64,000 nucleotides of DNA from Leptidea sinapis (GCF_905404315.1 NC_066278.1:140001-204000); one strand, 5' to 3'; shown: positions 9,146 through 20,403, numbered from the stretch's first letter. Made by a program: numbers and translations. Notes: generated from the letters alone by a model not told the origin.

Positions 9146-9667
9146 GCGAGGAGCGCGGCGCTCCCTGCTGGTCTCCCCGGACGGATATCTCACTTACTTG
9201 AATGGAGGACCGAATAGCGAATTGACAAAAACAAAACTATAATCTAATGCACAGGAACAGGAACTATATTATACATAGATAATTCGTCGCTTGATGAATT
9301 AAGCTAAATTAAGAATTTATAACAATTATTCTTGTTTTAACTTTGTGACGTTGTAACTTTTAACATAAGACTAACCACTGGGCTATATGAGTCGTCAAAT
9401 TAACAAGATATTAACACAAATTATAAAAAACGTACCGATACTTTTTTTCCTACGAGCCACCGTTTCTGAAATAATAACTATTCAAAAACTTATAAAAACT
9501 CGCTAAGTACACTACCTCATAGGTGGCGTGGAAACAAACTTTTTGAATCTAATACTAAGTATTGATGCATTTTTAATGGATAATTTTACGATCTACAATT
9601 TTTGTCCGAGATACTTTTATGATAAAACTTACCTACCGTTTTGCTGAAAATCGCGAAAAACGAATGT

Positions 9668-9690
9668 GAGTAAGTAAGTAAGTAAGTAAG
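9668..9690 (+). repeat. AAGT microsatellite in spacer
   Basis: Six units of AAGT. The second spacer has a longer, interrupted version at 60717-60780. Confidence 0.85.
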
Positions 9691-10141
9691 AAAGAATTTT
9701 GATTTGATTTGAAATATATTTTTATTTATTTGGTTTCGGAGGGAAAATGAAATGTACATGTCGCGCGTTTATAACTGAAAATGATCGTACTCGTTATAAA
9801 AAAAAAAAAAAATAAATAAAAGAGCGATTTTTTCTTCGAAGCCGCAATGCATATTTAATATTATGTAATTTATAAATAGTAAAATCAAATCAAAATCACT
9901 TTATTCACATATCAGAGTTTACACGTTCATATCGTTCGCGTTCTCTGTGCTGTTAGCAGCCCTGGCTTTCACAGCGAAGTAGGACGTGGGCCGTGGAGGC
10001 CGCAAAGACTACGCAACAACAGTCGCGGGGCGTCTCCTAAGGAGACTCGAACCTCAGACCGGCTGTGTGCTTGTGGGAAGGAGAGAGAATGAAAATGAAA
10101 ATGAAGATGAAAAGATAAGAAGAACACACTCGCCGGCGAAT

Positions 10142-10330
10142 GTGGTGATGTTTAGTGTAATGTATGTAAGTGTGTGTGTATGTGTTTATGATTGCAAGTA
10201 TGTATGTTTGTATGTGTGTAAGTAGTGTTAATGTTAGTGTGCATGTATGTTTGTGTTTGTGTCTGTTTGTGGAGTGTGTTTGTGGTTGTGTAAGTGGTGT
10301 ATGTCAGTCCGTCAGTCAGTCCGTGTGTTA
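10142..10330 (+). repeat. GTGT/TATG-rich low-complexity tract
   Basis: Irregular GTGTGTATG-type repeats ending in four GTCAGTCC-like units (10303-10325). On the minus strand this extends the jockey ORF2 frame with Thr/His-rich sequence that is unlikely to be real protein. Confidence 0.6.
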
Positions 10331-13291
10331 GTGAGTGTAGTGAAACTATTACAGGACGAGGACTAACGTCTCGTCGGGTATCAAAACAATGTGTGGTGTA
10401 TCTAGGGTGCGGGCCGCTGGCCATCGTCAGAGTGACGATGGTTTGCGGTGGTTGACCGCGCCTACGCCTGTGAAGGCGGTGTGTGCGTGTCTGTGTCGGT
10501 GTTTTTGTGGGTGTCGCGTTCGCGATGGTGATGTCGTCATCCGGGTCTACCGTTACGTGTCTGGGACGTCTTATTGGGTTGAGACTATGGTGAAGGGGGG
10601 TGTACCCGCATGCCTTCCTAACCAAGATGTTGGGATGGTTAGGCGCCTTGTCAAAGAAGCGTCGCGAGATCTCTTTAAAGTGTTGAGCTATCGTCGGAAG
10701 CTCTAGGTCGCGGTGAAGGTCAACGTTTCGGACGAACCACGGGGCTCCGGTTGCCATGCGCGTGAATTTATTTTGAACTTCTTGCAAACGACGTAAGTAG
10801 CTCGGTCGGGTGTGCGCGAAAACGACGCTTGCGTATGACAGTATGGGCCGTACGATGGTTTTGTACAGCGTCACTTTGTGTTTGAGCGGAAGTTTGCTTC
10901 GCCCACACACAAGTGGATAAAGGCGACTGAGGACAAATCGGGCTCTATTGCATACCGTATCAATATGTTTCTTGAAGTTCATATTGCTGTTGAACGTGAC
11001 TCCTAAGTATTTGTAATCCTTCACCCACGGTATGGGTGTTTCATACAATTTAATGACGTCGGTCAGTCGTTTCTTAGCGCGGATGCTATTCGCGTTACCG
11101 AAGAGTACCGCTGCACTCTTGGTGGGGTTCACTTCAATCCGCCATTTTCTGAACCAGTTGCCTAGTTCATCGACGGCGGCTTGAAGCACTTTAATGTTCC
11201 TGCTCAAGGTTGAGCGGTTCAATAGAGCGCAGCCAAAGTAGAGTGCCGTATCGTCAGCGTACTGAGCGAGCTGGACACTCGAAAACTTGGGAATGTCGCT
11301 CGTGAAGAGCGAGAAAAGAGTGGGAGAGAGGACTGAACCCTGTGGCACGCCAGACCTGATGGGTCTGGGTGAGGATAGGGTGCCCTCTACTCGATATCGG
11401 AAGGAGCGATCAGTAAGGTAGGCTCGTATGATGCGCACGAGCCTGTCTGGCACTCCCAGTTGATACAGCTTGAATACTAAGCCGTTGTGCCATACCTTGT
11501 CGAATGCCTTCGCGACATCAAAAAACACGGCTGCCGTGGTAGCGTGAAGTTGACGCCGTACGAGAATGTACTCGGTGAGTCGGTGAGCCTGCTGGGGACA
11601 CGAGTGAGCGGTTCTGAATCCGAACTGTATGTCGGGTATCAGGTTGAGCTCCGCGATGTAATGATTAAGACGCGCGAGAATTAATCGTAAAGTTTCCCGA
11701 TCGAGTTAATTAAGCTAATAGGCCTATAGCTACTCGGATAAGCTTTAGGTTTATTGGGTTTTGGGATACCGATAACAATGGAATCTTTCCATTGTTCGGG
11801 GAACGCGCTATTAGACAATAGAATATTAAAAATGGTAACCAATAAAGCAATAAGAGTCGAGGGTAGGATTTTAAGAATCCTATTGTTTATAGTGTCGGGC
11901 CCCGGGGCCTTCTTGGAGTGAAGCTCCTTAATGATTAACTTCACCTCTTCGTAAGAGGTGGGTTTTATTACATCGCCTGAAGGGCTCAGAGCGGAGCGAC
12001 GTTCAACTTCACGATCAACTTCGTCAACGTGTGTCGGGTTGGCTGCTGCATTTGGAGAGCACTGACTCTCGAGACTATCTGCGAGGCATTCAGCCTTCTC
12101 ATCGTCATCGAGCGCCGGCTGCAGTCCCGGTCTGTCCAAAGGAGGCATGACAGTGGGCGGCTCCTGTTTGAACGCGCGAGGCAGCTTCCAGAAAGCCACA
12201 TGTGATGGCTTAAGGTTGCCGAGCAAGCGGTCCCAACGTTCGCCGCGGAGTTCCGCGATACGTTCCCGTACCACCCGCTGTAGGTAGTGGAGGTGGCGCC
12301 TATTCTCAACCGACGGATACCTGTCGTAAAGTCTAGTGGCTCTGTGCTTCTGTGTGAGTAAGTTCCTGACCTCTGGAGGCAGGTTTAGGCGATGCGGTTG
12401 CATCGTCGGAACCTGCCTGGAGCAGGCCTTGATCCTATTCTGTATGTGTGACGTCACATGAGAGATAGCACTGTGAGCCGTGACGACCGAGTCGATGACG
12501 TCCGGTATAAGGTCAAGGTCGTCGGACTTGATAGACTCGAGATCCTTTTCCAGCCGTTGCCAGTCGATCACTGTTTTCGTCGGTGGTTGAAAGTTGACCG
12601 GTGGGCCTAGATTTAGGACGACGGGCCGGTGGTCTGACTCTAATTCGTGAAAAACCTCGATTGAATTTACATTGAGCGTTACGTTCTTAAGTAGCGCAAC
12701 GTCTAGAATGTCGGGTCGGTGCGCGACGTTATCCGGATAATGTGTTGGTTCGTCGGGTGCTATTACTGAAAAATTCAGCGTGTCTGTCAGCGAATCTAAT
12801 AAGATTCCGTTTCTATTTGTGGCTCTACTGTTCCAGCTGGAGTGTTTGGCGTTAAGATCGCCACCCACTATGACTGCAGCCCCGTGGCCGAGTAATGCTT
12901 CTATATCTGTGTATAATACTTTTTTGTTGGGCGGAAGATAAGCTGAAATAACAGTGATCGGCTGGTGATTCGCCATACTGACCCGGATGGCAGAGGCCTC
13001 GATGTTAGTGAGGACCGGAGGATCTATAGGTATACAGTGTAGAGACCTTTTAAAATAAATGAGGGTGCCGCCCATACGGGTGGTGCGATCATTCCTGACT
13101 AAGTTATAATAAGCGATACGCGGATCGCGTATACGTGGTGTTAGAAATGTCTCTTGCACTAAGAATAGGTCTAATTGATGTTCGTGAGCGAACTCCTTCA
13201 CCAAGTCTAGTTGAGGCTTAAGGCCTTGGGCGTTAAAATACGCTATACGGAGCGTATGTGATTTAACCCGTCCGCTTACGTAATTAGGCAT
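10152..13291 (-). pseudogene. Jockey-type ORF2 (endonuclease/reverse transcriptase), one frameshift
   Basis: The first frame (13291 to 11681, 536 codons) begins with an APE-type endonuclease: FNAQGL, VQETF, GGDLNAKHSSWN and ESDHRPVV mark the active site. The linker leads to RPISLINSIGKLYD, where a frameshift near 11685 interrupts the reverse transcriptase. The other frame continues LRLILARL and then, as a second open segment (11528 to 10152), FFDVAKAFDKVWH (motif A), SGVPQGSVLSP (motif B) and QYADD (motif C), followed by thumb sequence with SRRFF. The natural stop is uncertain because the frame runs into low-complexity sequence after about 10480. Apart from the frameshift, catalytic residues are intact. 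Confidence 0.85.
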
Positions 13292-13478
13292 CGCGAATGT
13301 TTTTATACTTTCGCCCTATATCGGTGAGGGCACTGAATATTTTGCCGTTGTCTGCCATAACTTGCAGGAGCGACGGCGGGTCGTCCCGGACAGCATCGAG
13401 CCTGCTGGCCAGGGCTGTGATTTCATCAATGTCGAACAGCTCTGACAGTTCGAACATGAAGGCAAAGGTGCTGCTCAA
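13284..13478 (-). pseudogene. Jockey-type ORF1 C-terminal fragment
   Basis: About 64 codons ending NIRDA and overlapping the ORF2 start by 8 bp. It shows the acidic, hydrophobic C-terminal segment that closes ORF1 in jockey-type elements. Everything upstream, including any zinc knuckles, is lost at the junction with 28S; the frame continues into 28S by chance. Confidence 0.55.
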
Positions 13479-14128
13479 CGAACGGAGAGATTCATCGTCA
13501 CTCCGGGGCGTACGGCGGCGTGCCGCGATGTGCGCGAGACTCGTGCTCGCATTCACCGGTCGCCGCCGTTGACGCACCCGGACGGCGTGCACTTCTCTCT
13601 TAGTACACATTATGCATCGCGACCCGTTCTTCTGTTCGGCCTGAGCGTTGTCCGGGAGCCGGGCGCCTGCGCGTTCACGCGCACAGCCGTCCGACCGTGA
13701 CGATCGCCGGCCGGCGGCGGACGGTACTTGTCATGAAACGCGCATGCGTCTCCATCCGGGGACGCGACCGGCCCGACGCGAGCGAGAGTCGTCGTCGACA
13801 TCCTGCCCTTGTGCGTGTGCTGACACGACGCCGCTGTCGTCGCAGCTGTGTAGTCTCGGACTGTGCGCGTATAAGTCGGCGATGTTACTGTTTCGGGCAC
13901 TCGCAGGACCCGTCTTGAAACACGGACCAAGGAGTCTAGCATGTGTGCGAGTCATTGAGTTATGAATTCAAACAGACAAAACTGAAAGGCGCAACGAAAG
14001 TGAAGGCGCGCGCTTGTCGCGCGCTCAGGAATGATGGAGCGTCGGTCGTCAAAAATCGATCTCTCGCACTCCCGAGGCGTCTCGTTTCCAATCAGCGAAT
14101 GCGGGCGCGCTCTGAGCACAGATGCTGG

Positions 14129-14162
<34 letters not shown>

Positions 14163-15356
14163 CGAAGTCAGGGGAAACCCTGAGGGAGGACCGTAGCGAT
14201 TCTGATGTGCAAATCGATCGTCGGAACTGGGTATAGGGGCGAAAGACTAATCGAACCATCTAGTAGCTGGTTCCGTCCGAAGTTTCCCTCAGGATAGCTG
14301 GCGTCGACTCGTAACAGTCTCATCCGGTAAAGCGAATGATTAGAGGCATTGGGGCCGAAACGACCTCAACCTATTCTCGAACTTTAAATGGGTGAGAACT
14401 CCGGCTTACTCGAACGATGAAGCCGGAGATCTGATGACGGTGCTAAGTGGGCCAATTTTGGTAAGCAGAACTGGCGCTGTGGGATGAACCAAACGTAGTG
14501 TGAAGGGGCCTAAAAAACGCTCATGGGACACCATGAAAGGCGTTGGTCGCTCATGACAGCAGGACGGTGGCCATGGAAGTCGGAATCCGCTAAGGAGTGT
14601 GCAACGACTCACCTGCCGAAGCGACCAGCCCTGAAAATGGATGGCTCTGAAGCGTTTTGCCTATACACTACCGTTACCGGCAATCGGCGCGTGCGTGTCA
14701 AAGCGCACGCGTATTATGCCGTAACGAGTAGGACGTGCGCGGCGGAGTGCGCAGAAGGGTCTGGGCGTGAGCCCGCCTGGAGCCTCCGTCGGTGCAGATC
14801 TTGGTGGTAGTAGCAAATACTCCAGCGAGGCCCTGGAGGACTGACGTGGAGAAGGGTTTCGCGTGAACAGTAGTTGCCCGCGAGTCAGTCGATCCTAAGC
14901 TCAAGGAGAGATCTTATGTCGATGCGGCGTGTTTATATATATTTTGTGTATATGATAAATAACGTCCTTTGAGCGAAAGGGAATCCGGTTCCTATTCCGG
15001 AACCCGGCAGCGGAACCGTTTCAATAATCGTTCTCTCGTTTCTCAAGCGAGTGTTCGACGGGGTAACCCAAAGTGGCCTGAAGACGCCGCCGAGTGGTCC
15101 GGGAAGAGTTTTCTTTTCTGCCTGAGCGTTCGAGTTCCATGGAATCCTATAGAAGGGAGATATGGTTCGGAACGCGAAGAGCACCGCGTTTGCGGCGGTG
15201 TCCGGATACTCTCTGCGGACCTTGAAAATTCAGGTGAGGGATGTACGTGGAGATGTCGCGCCGGCTCGTACCCATATCCGCAGCAGGTCTCCAAGGTGAA
15301 GAGCCTCTAGTCGATAGAATAATGTAGGTAAGGGAAGTCGGCAAATTGGATCCGTC
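13479..15356 (+). rRNA. 28S rRNA fragment (D2 region to D7/D8 region)
   Basis: Starts inside 28S at AACGAACGGAGAGATTC, the position equivalent to 56982, runs through GC-rich expansion sequence and the conserved core (TAATCGAACCATCTAGTAGCTGGTT and neighbours), and ends at GGATCCGT. A short stretch of 15 bases then leads to telomeric repeats. The 5' end of 28S and all sequence downstream of GGATCCGT are missing. Long frames on both strands in this interval are by-products of rRNA sequence. Confidence 0.85.
14930..14962 (+). other. AU-rich loop of 28S D7a: candidate hidden-break site
   Basis: A TTTATATATATTTTGTG-type loop sits between GC-rich flanks GATGCGGCG and CGTCCTTTGAGCG. Insect 28S is cut post-transcriptionally in an AU-rich D7a loop; position and composition fit. 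Equivalent loops are at about 21399-21432 and 44075-44108. Cleavage is inferred. Confidence 0.5.
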
Positions 15357-15371
15357 GGACACAACGACTTC

Positions 15372-15400
15372 AACCTAACCTAATCTAACCTAACCTAACC
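15372..15400 (+). repeat. Telomeric (CCTAA)n run, 5' flank of TRAS-A
   Basis: Six units with one variant (CTAATCTAACC). The run ends ...TAACC and the element begins at once. Confidence 0.85.
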
Positions 15401-17229
15401 CCTCCTCCGCTGCCCTCCGCAGAAGCGAGAACACGTGTACAAGTGAGCTCCGTGTAAAATTTGTAAAAATTTGTTGTATTAAATATTTAAAAAATTCTTA
15501 AAAGTGGTAAAAGTTTCACCAATACACAAGTGTTATACATTGAAAGGTGCGTAATTGTGCGCTCTATAAGAAAGTGTAAACCCCATTTCTTAAATACAAT
15601 TTTTGAAAGTACAAAGTGAGAATAAGTGCCTAAAGTGAAAAAGTAAAAACTTTAAAAAATTACGCTGCGCAAATATGCGCTGTAAGGTGCTAGTTTCTTA
15701 GTGTTCCCGGATGCGTCTCACCGTGTTCTATCCTGCTGTGTAAGTTTTTGAATTTTTCCCCCTATTTTTCTTGGAGAAAAATCCAAAAAAACAAGTTTTG
15801 CGTTTCCACGAGGTCGTGGATCCGCGTGTTTTGGACTACATCTATTTACCCTAAAAGACGAACTGTAAGAAGAGAAGATACCCGCCGTTTTGAAAATTGA
15901 AAAATTATAATTAGATCAAGAGTTATAAATTTTTGAAATTTGTACGAAATTTCAAAAATTCATAGTAAATCCAAACGATCTTTGACCCCCCTTTTTCTTT
16001 TCAGTTTTAAATAAAGCTCTATTAACTCTATTAACCTACCAAATTTTTGAAATTTCGGGGTGCACACGAGGGGGTAGAAATAAGGATGGTATATTAATGA
16101 AATTATTTTTAAAAATTAGATTAATATTAGCGTATCATACTCAAATTTTTTTAAAATGTTTACTAGGTACTTTTGTTTTTATTAATTTTGTAGTTGTAAA
16201 ATAATTGATTTTTTTGAGATTAAAAATCAGGGCACAGAGGAAAACCTTAAATTTGTATATATGTGTTCTGGTCTCTAACAGACCTACAAAACAAGCCCAA
16301 ACTCGGCCAAATTCGCCCAACGGGGGGAAAAGTTAAGAAAAATACAGACAAGGTCCGCCATATTGGCCGCCATTTTGAATTTTTTTAAATACTTATTACT
16401 TTGTAACCAGTGATCGTACGGAGGTGGGATTTTCTGTATCAACTTTCCTCTTACCTTCTCTATATGCTTCATAGGGTAATTTTACAAAAAAATTGATAGC
16501 TCTACCAGGTAGAGGTAACATTATAGAAGTGTAGAGCTAGTCGAGCCAAGCTCAAAGACTCGTCGCACGACCTCCTGCGACGTCTGGAACGCGACTTACG
16601 AGCAAAATTGACAAGTGGCCGCCATATTGGCCGCCATCTTGGAAATATAAAAATCGTTGTAGGTCGGCTTCTAGGCGTCGTAGAGGGACGCGGTCTTCAC
16701 CATTGGACTCGGCGAAGGCTAGTCTACATTGTGAGAGGGTCTATACAAACATTCATCAAGCTTAATAAATTTTTATTCTTTACTAAGATAGAGTGCTGAC
16801 TCCTTGTTTTATTATATTGATCATCGGCCTATTAACCGATTTTAGAACATAAGATACCAGCCCTATGTAGAGCTGAAATTTGCTCTCCCACTTATCTTCG
16901 TCTTTGTATATCATAAATTTTATTTTATTCTTGTAGTAGTTTTTAGAAATATAGTATGCGACTGCATTTGGTCATGTAGATTATATTTTTTTGTGTACTT
17001 AATTTAACTAATCGATAATTATTTTACTTAATTGACAATCAAAGGTTAAACGGACACAAGTAGAGCGGATCTCTACTTCTTGTATTTCCTTCTATATTTT
17101 CGCAGTTTTTTTTTGGTTTTTTCTTCTATACGTGTACTGGGTTTTTTGAGCAGTACACCTAGGCTAGTTTCCTTTACACTTTTTAATTGACATTGTGACA
17201 GTTCTTTTGAACTTAATAAAAATTTAACG
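15401..17229 (+). other. TRAS-A 5' UTR
   Basis: Non-coding leader of 1.8 kb, AT-rich except for the promoter-like repeat near 16350-16735. It shares AGTTTCTTAG near 15691 with the TRAS-B leader. No frame of significance. Confidence 0.75.
16355..16642 (+). promoter_or_regulatory. Two-unit 5' UTR repeat with YY1/Pho-like clusters (TRAS-A)
   Basis: Clusters of CCGCCATATTGG / CCGCCATTTTG at 16355-16377 and GGCCGCCATATTGGCCGCC followed by ATCTTGG at 16618-16642, 263 bp apart. Each is followed by similar sequence (A-rich, then TCGG and a GGAG or GAGG motif), suggesting an old tandem duplication. TRAS-D and TRAS-F keep the same pair with almost the same spacing. Confidence 0.5.
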
Positions 17230-18789
17230 ATGCTCTCCCCATCGCAGCCAATGTTCGCCATTACTCATACACCGAATAAGAAAATGGCAGACAAGACTAT
17301 ATCCCCGAATGTGACAGAGAGGACAGGATCATGCTCTGGAAACCAGACCACAGCCTCCAAGGTGAGGCGCAGTATAGGTGAGTGGGAATGTGGGAAGATC
17401 GATCCCAAGCCATGTTTGACGACCACCCACCCGCATATTTTAAATATCTCGCCACCCGGCAAGACAGCTCCAATAACAGCACCTCTGCCAAAGCCAAAGT
17501 TGACAACCCCACGAGTCTCGAAGGATGAGGTGCGCAAAACGTCGGCGGAGGGACTAGCTAGTTCACCGAAGCCTGCCACTCAGATAACCAAACCCATTGA
17601 CAGGGTGCATCAAGGCCGTGTATGGCTTCAAAGGGCGAAGGCTCATATAAATGACTCTCGCAATATGAGAACAGACATAAAGACCGGTATCATTCTGGCA
17701 GTGGAGAACTTGTACCAACTCTTAAAGGAGGAAGCTGCAGAAGTGGCATCGGGGAAAAAAATGATCCCAACTACAAAGCAACAGGAGAACAAGGAAAGGG
17801 ATATAGATAGGATAGTCGGGGAAATAGAAACAGAAAGAAAAAAATCAAACCACCAACATGAGGAGCTTATTAAGCTTATTAAGGAACAGGGTGAAAAGAT
17901 AGACCGCAATAATAAAGAGTTGGAAATGGTAAAGGAAAAGTTAGGCACATGCCAAATGGCAACCCTACAATCGTTTACGTATGCTAGTGTTACAGCCGAG
18001 CATAATAAAAGGAAAGCGTACGATCGGAGCTCTTTACACTCCATCGTCATAACGTCTAAAAATGAGGCCGAGAATAGTGACGAAATACTAAAACAAGTCC
18101 GGCAAGCTGTTAACGCTAAAGACGGATGGGTGGCCGTTGAAAGGGTTAGGAGGGTAAAAGACAAAAAAGTCATCATAGGATGCAGAACCCCGGAGGAACG
18201 GCAGAGAGTGCAAGAAAGGCTCAAGAGCGCAGATGATCGGCTCCTTGTCGAGGAGATGAAGAACCAAGACCCCATGCTGGTTTTAAAAAATGTGCTGTCA
18301 TACAACAGCAACGGTGACATCATCATCGCTTTGAGAAACCAAAATGTGGGGGTTTTTCAGGACCTTGACAAGAAGGAAAATAGAGTCGAATTCAAGTTCA
18401 GAAAAAAGGCAAGAAATCCGCTAATGAGTGACGTCGTCCTAAGGGTCTCACCACAGATATACAACCGAATGATGAGTAGCGGCACTGTCCATATCGATAT
18501 GCAGAGGATAAAAGTTGATGATCAATCCCCCCTGGTCCAGTGCTCAATGTGCTTAGCATATGGTCATGGTAGGAGGTTTTGCAAGGAGACCGTGCCAAAA
18601 TGCAGCCACTGTGGAGGACTGCACCTGCGATCAGAGTGTGCAGATTGGTTGGCATCAATAGCACCAACATGCTGCAATTGTACAGCAGCACGTGTTGACA
18701 GCCCCACAGATCATAACGCGTTTAGTTCAGAGTGCCCAGTACGTAGGAGGTGGGAAGCACTGGCTAGAGCAAAGGAGGCGTGTTGCTAA
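17230..18789 (+). CDS. TRAS-A ORF1, gag-like protein, intact
   Basis: 519 aa. The N-terminal part contains the VRRSIGEWE motif shared with TRAS-D (VRKSIGDWE) and TRAS-F (VRTSIGEWE), then an AKAHINDSRN region and a Lys/Glu-rich probable coiled coil at about 165-240. A conserved domain from LHSIVITSKNE to about 430 precedes three zinc knuckles at about 437-505: CSMCLAYGHGRRFC, CSHCGGLHLRSEC, and a longer third motif that ends DHNAFSSEC. The ORF1 proteins of TRAS elements bind RNA and direct the particle to telomeres. This is the only uninterrupted TRAS ORF1 in the window. The start at 17230 is the first ATG in frame. Confidence 0.9.
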   Translation: MLSPSQPMFAITHTPNKKMADKTISPNVTERTGSCSGNQTTASKVRRSIGEWECGKIDPKPCLTTTHPHILNISPPGKTAPITAPLPKPKLTTPRVSKDEVRKTSAEGLASSPKPATQITKPIDRVHQGRVWLQRAKAHINDSRNMRTDIKTGIILAVENLYQLLKEEAAEVASGKKMIPTTKQQENKERDIDRIVGEIETERKKSNHQHEELIKLIKEQGEKIDRNNKELEMVKEKLGTCQMATLQSFTYASVTAEHNKRKAYDRSSLHSIVITSKNEAENSDEILKQVRQAVNAKDGWVAVERVRRVKDKKVIIGCRTPEERQRVQERLKSADDRLLVEEMKNQDPMLVLKNVLSYNSNGDIIIALRNQNVGVFQDLDKKENRVEFKFRKKARNPLMSDVVLRVSPQIYNRMMSSGTVHIDMQRIKVDDQSPLVQCSMCLAYGHGRRFCKETVPKCSHCGGLHLRSECADWLASIAPTCCNCTAARVDSPTDHNAFSSECPVRRRWEALARAKEACC

Positions 18790-20392
18790 GGTCAACACAA
18801 GGAGTTACAAGACAGACAATCCCACCATCAGTTATAGCGTTGCACAAGCAAACCTCCAAAGGAAGGCACTGGCGACCACATAACTAATGATTGGAGCCAG
18901 TGAGAGAAAACTTGCATTTCCATTGCTCCAGGAGCCGTACGTGGGCGGGGTACGAAGGATGAAAGACTACCGTGGGGCAAGGCTCTATCAAAATACAGTA
19001 ATTGGAGATGGAACGGTGAAGGCGGCAATTGCTGTCTTTGATGACAGCCTTGACGTCATTCTGTGCCCGAAGCTCACCAACAACAATATTGTTGTGGTGA
19101 AGATACGAACAGTGGCCTGGGAGATTGCAGTGGTGTCCTTTTACTTTGAGCCGGATCAGCCCATAGAGCCATATTTGGAGCAACTGCGGACCATTAGAGA
19201 TAAACTAGGCTCTACAAAATTATTGATAGGTGACGACAGCAACGCGAAGAGTACCTGGTGGGGTAGCAACGTAGAGGACCATAGAGGGAAGGAACTGTCT
19301 GGGACACTGGCAGAGTCAGGGTTTCAGGTGCTGAACCATGGCGATACGCCTACTTTCGATACAGTAAGAGAGGGAAGAACATATGCCAGTCACGTTGATA
19401 TAACTGCATGTCCCATGGACCAACTAGACATAGTAGAGGACTGGAGGGTAGACCAGACTATATCGAGCTCGGACCACAATGCAATATTATTTAGGATCTG
19501 TCTCCGCAAAAGTAGAGGCCTCAGAAGGGAGAGGACCACTAGACTTTATAACACCAAAAAGGCAAACTGGGAACTATTTAACTCCAAACTTTCAGAATTA
19601 AAATCCCAACATAATATTAACGCAGATGCTATAGAGGAGTTAAAAAATAAAATTGATTTAGAAAACAGCTGCATGTAAAGAAAGCATGCCAGTCAAAAAG
19701 AGTACCGAGGTACTGAAAGTCCCGTGGTGGAATGATGAGCTCGCGAGGCTTAAAAGAAGTGTGGCTACCTTTAGGCGAAAAATAAAGAACGCAGCACCGC
19801 AGCGTAGAGAAACGGCAGTAGCACGGTATTTAGAAAAGAAGGAAGCCTATGAGCGTGAAGCTAAGAATGCCCAAACAGCAAGTTGGACAAAGTTCTGCAC
19901 AACACAAGATCGGGAGGGACTCTGGGAAGGGATATATAGAGTCATCAGAAGGACCACCACGAGACAAGAAGACTTAACCCTAACCAAAGATGGTATATTC
20001 TTGAACCCGAAAGAATCGGCAAACCTACTAGCAGAGACGTTCTACCCCTACTTGATGGAGTTGGATAACGAGGAGCATCGCCGGATCAGAGAAGCAGCAA
20101 AGCGGGTAAACGACTGGAGACATGATGAAATTTGGAGACAAGATGAAACCCACCATTTACACAGCAGGAGCTAAAGATCGCGATGGGCAGTTTTAACCCT
20201 AAAAAGGCCCCGGGAGCGGACAGCTTCACAGCAGACATCTGCAGTCGAGCGATCTACCAGGATCTTGCCTTAGCCAACAAGTGCCGTAAGATGGGGCACT
20301 TTCCTGACATATGGAAGGAAGCCACGGTGGTGGTATTAAGAAAACCGGGCAAGGAGGACTATACGAACCCCAAAGCTTATAAACCAATCGGT
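18790..20392 (+). pseudogene. TRAS-A ORF2 remnant (endonuclease and start of reverse transcriptase)
   Basis: The coding frame enters before the ORF1 stop (an ATG at 18692 lies in this frame) and reads VAQANLQRK near 18838. A nonsense codon at 18881-18883 replaces the Glu found in relatives. The endonuclease then continues open to 19678 with LLQEPYVGG, IGDDSNAKSTWWGS and SSDHNAI. Further breaks occur near 19678 and 20110-20180. The last conserved segment is FNPKKAPGADSFTADIC to AYKPIG, where the element is cut. Motifs A to C of the reverse transcriptase, RNase H and the C-terminal knuckle are absent. Confidence 0.85.
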
Positions 20393-20403
20393 CCTAACCC
20401 TAA
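20393..20403 (+). repeat. Telomeric remnant at TRAS-A / 28S junction
   Basis: CCTAACCCTAA directly followed by 28S GTCTAGCATG. The identical junction occurs at 43085-43100. Confidence 0.75.

Larger units (their letters stand above)
8933..9798. repeat. Spacer segment bounded by 28-29-bp inverted repeats
   Basis: The left arm (8933-8961, starting TATAACGAGTACGATCAT) and right arm (9771-9798) are reverse complements with a single-base indel. This is the arrangement of a non-autonomous DNA transposon or fold-back unit of about 866 bp. TA dinucleotides flank both ends, compatible with a TA target duplication. The right end is also present at about 60875-60898. A truncated left arm ends exactly at telomeric repeats at 23041-23057 and 46456-46472. 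No transposase is present. Confidence 0.55.
8753..9942 (+). other. rDNA intergenic spacer, copy 1
   Basis: Non-coding sequence following the 28S 3' end. The first part matches 22831-23057, 46248-46472 and 59061-59160, and the rest matches 59162-61040 with one large indel. It holds an AT-rich palindromic stretch (8810-8845), a GGC run, 22-23-bp tandem repeats, an AAGT microsatellite and long inverted repeats. The last 60 bases include an AATAAA-type tail on the minus strand that may belong to the adjacent jockey element. Confidence 0.75.
9881..13480 (-). mobile_element. Jockey-clade non-LTR retrotransposon, 5'-truncated
   Basis: A minus-strand element with the C-terminal end of ORF1 (13478-13284) and most of ORF2 (13291 down to about 10152). 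The 3' terminus on the minus strand near 9910-9881 reads GAATAAAGTGATTTTGATTT, a polyadenylation signal followed by a TGATTT-type tail common in lepidopteran jockey elements. Its 5' break joins 28S at 13479 and its other end joins spacer, so it bridges two rDNA regions that are not adjacent in a normal unit; no target duplication can be seen. Part of its terminal sequence is also in the second spacer near 60985-61040. Confidence 0.75.
15401..20392 (+). mobile_element. TRAS-A: telomere-repeat-specific R1-clade retrotransposon, 3'-truncated
   Basis: Preceded by (CCTAA)n with the 5' junction after ...TAACC, the site known for TRAS on the CCTAA strand. It has a long 5' UTR (15401-17229), an intact ORF1 (17230-18789) and the first half of ORF2. 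ORF2 ends in reverse transcriptase domain 1 (AYKPIG) where one to two telomeric units and 28S follow. The missing 3' end cannot come from normal target-primed integration, so it was lost later by recombination. Confidence 0.85.

Noticed and set aside
10389..10706. Plus-strand frame of 105 codons
   Set aside because: Antisense to the jockey ORF2 C-terminal coding region.
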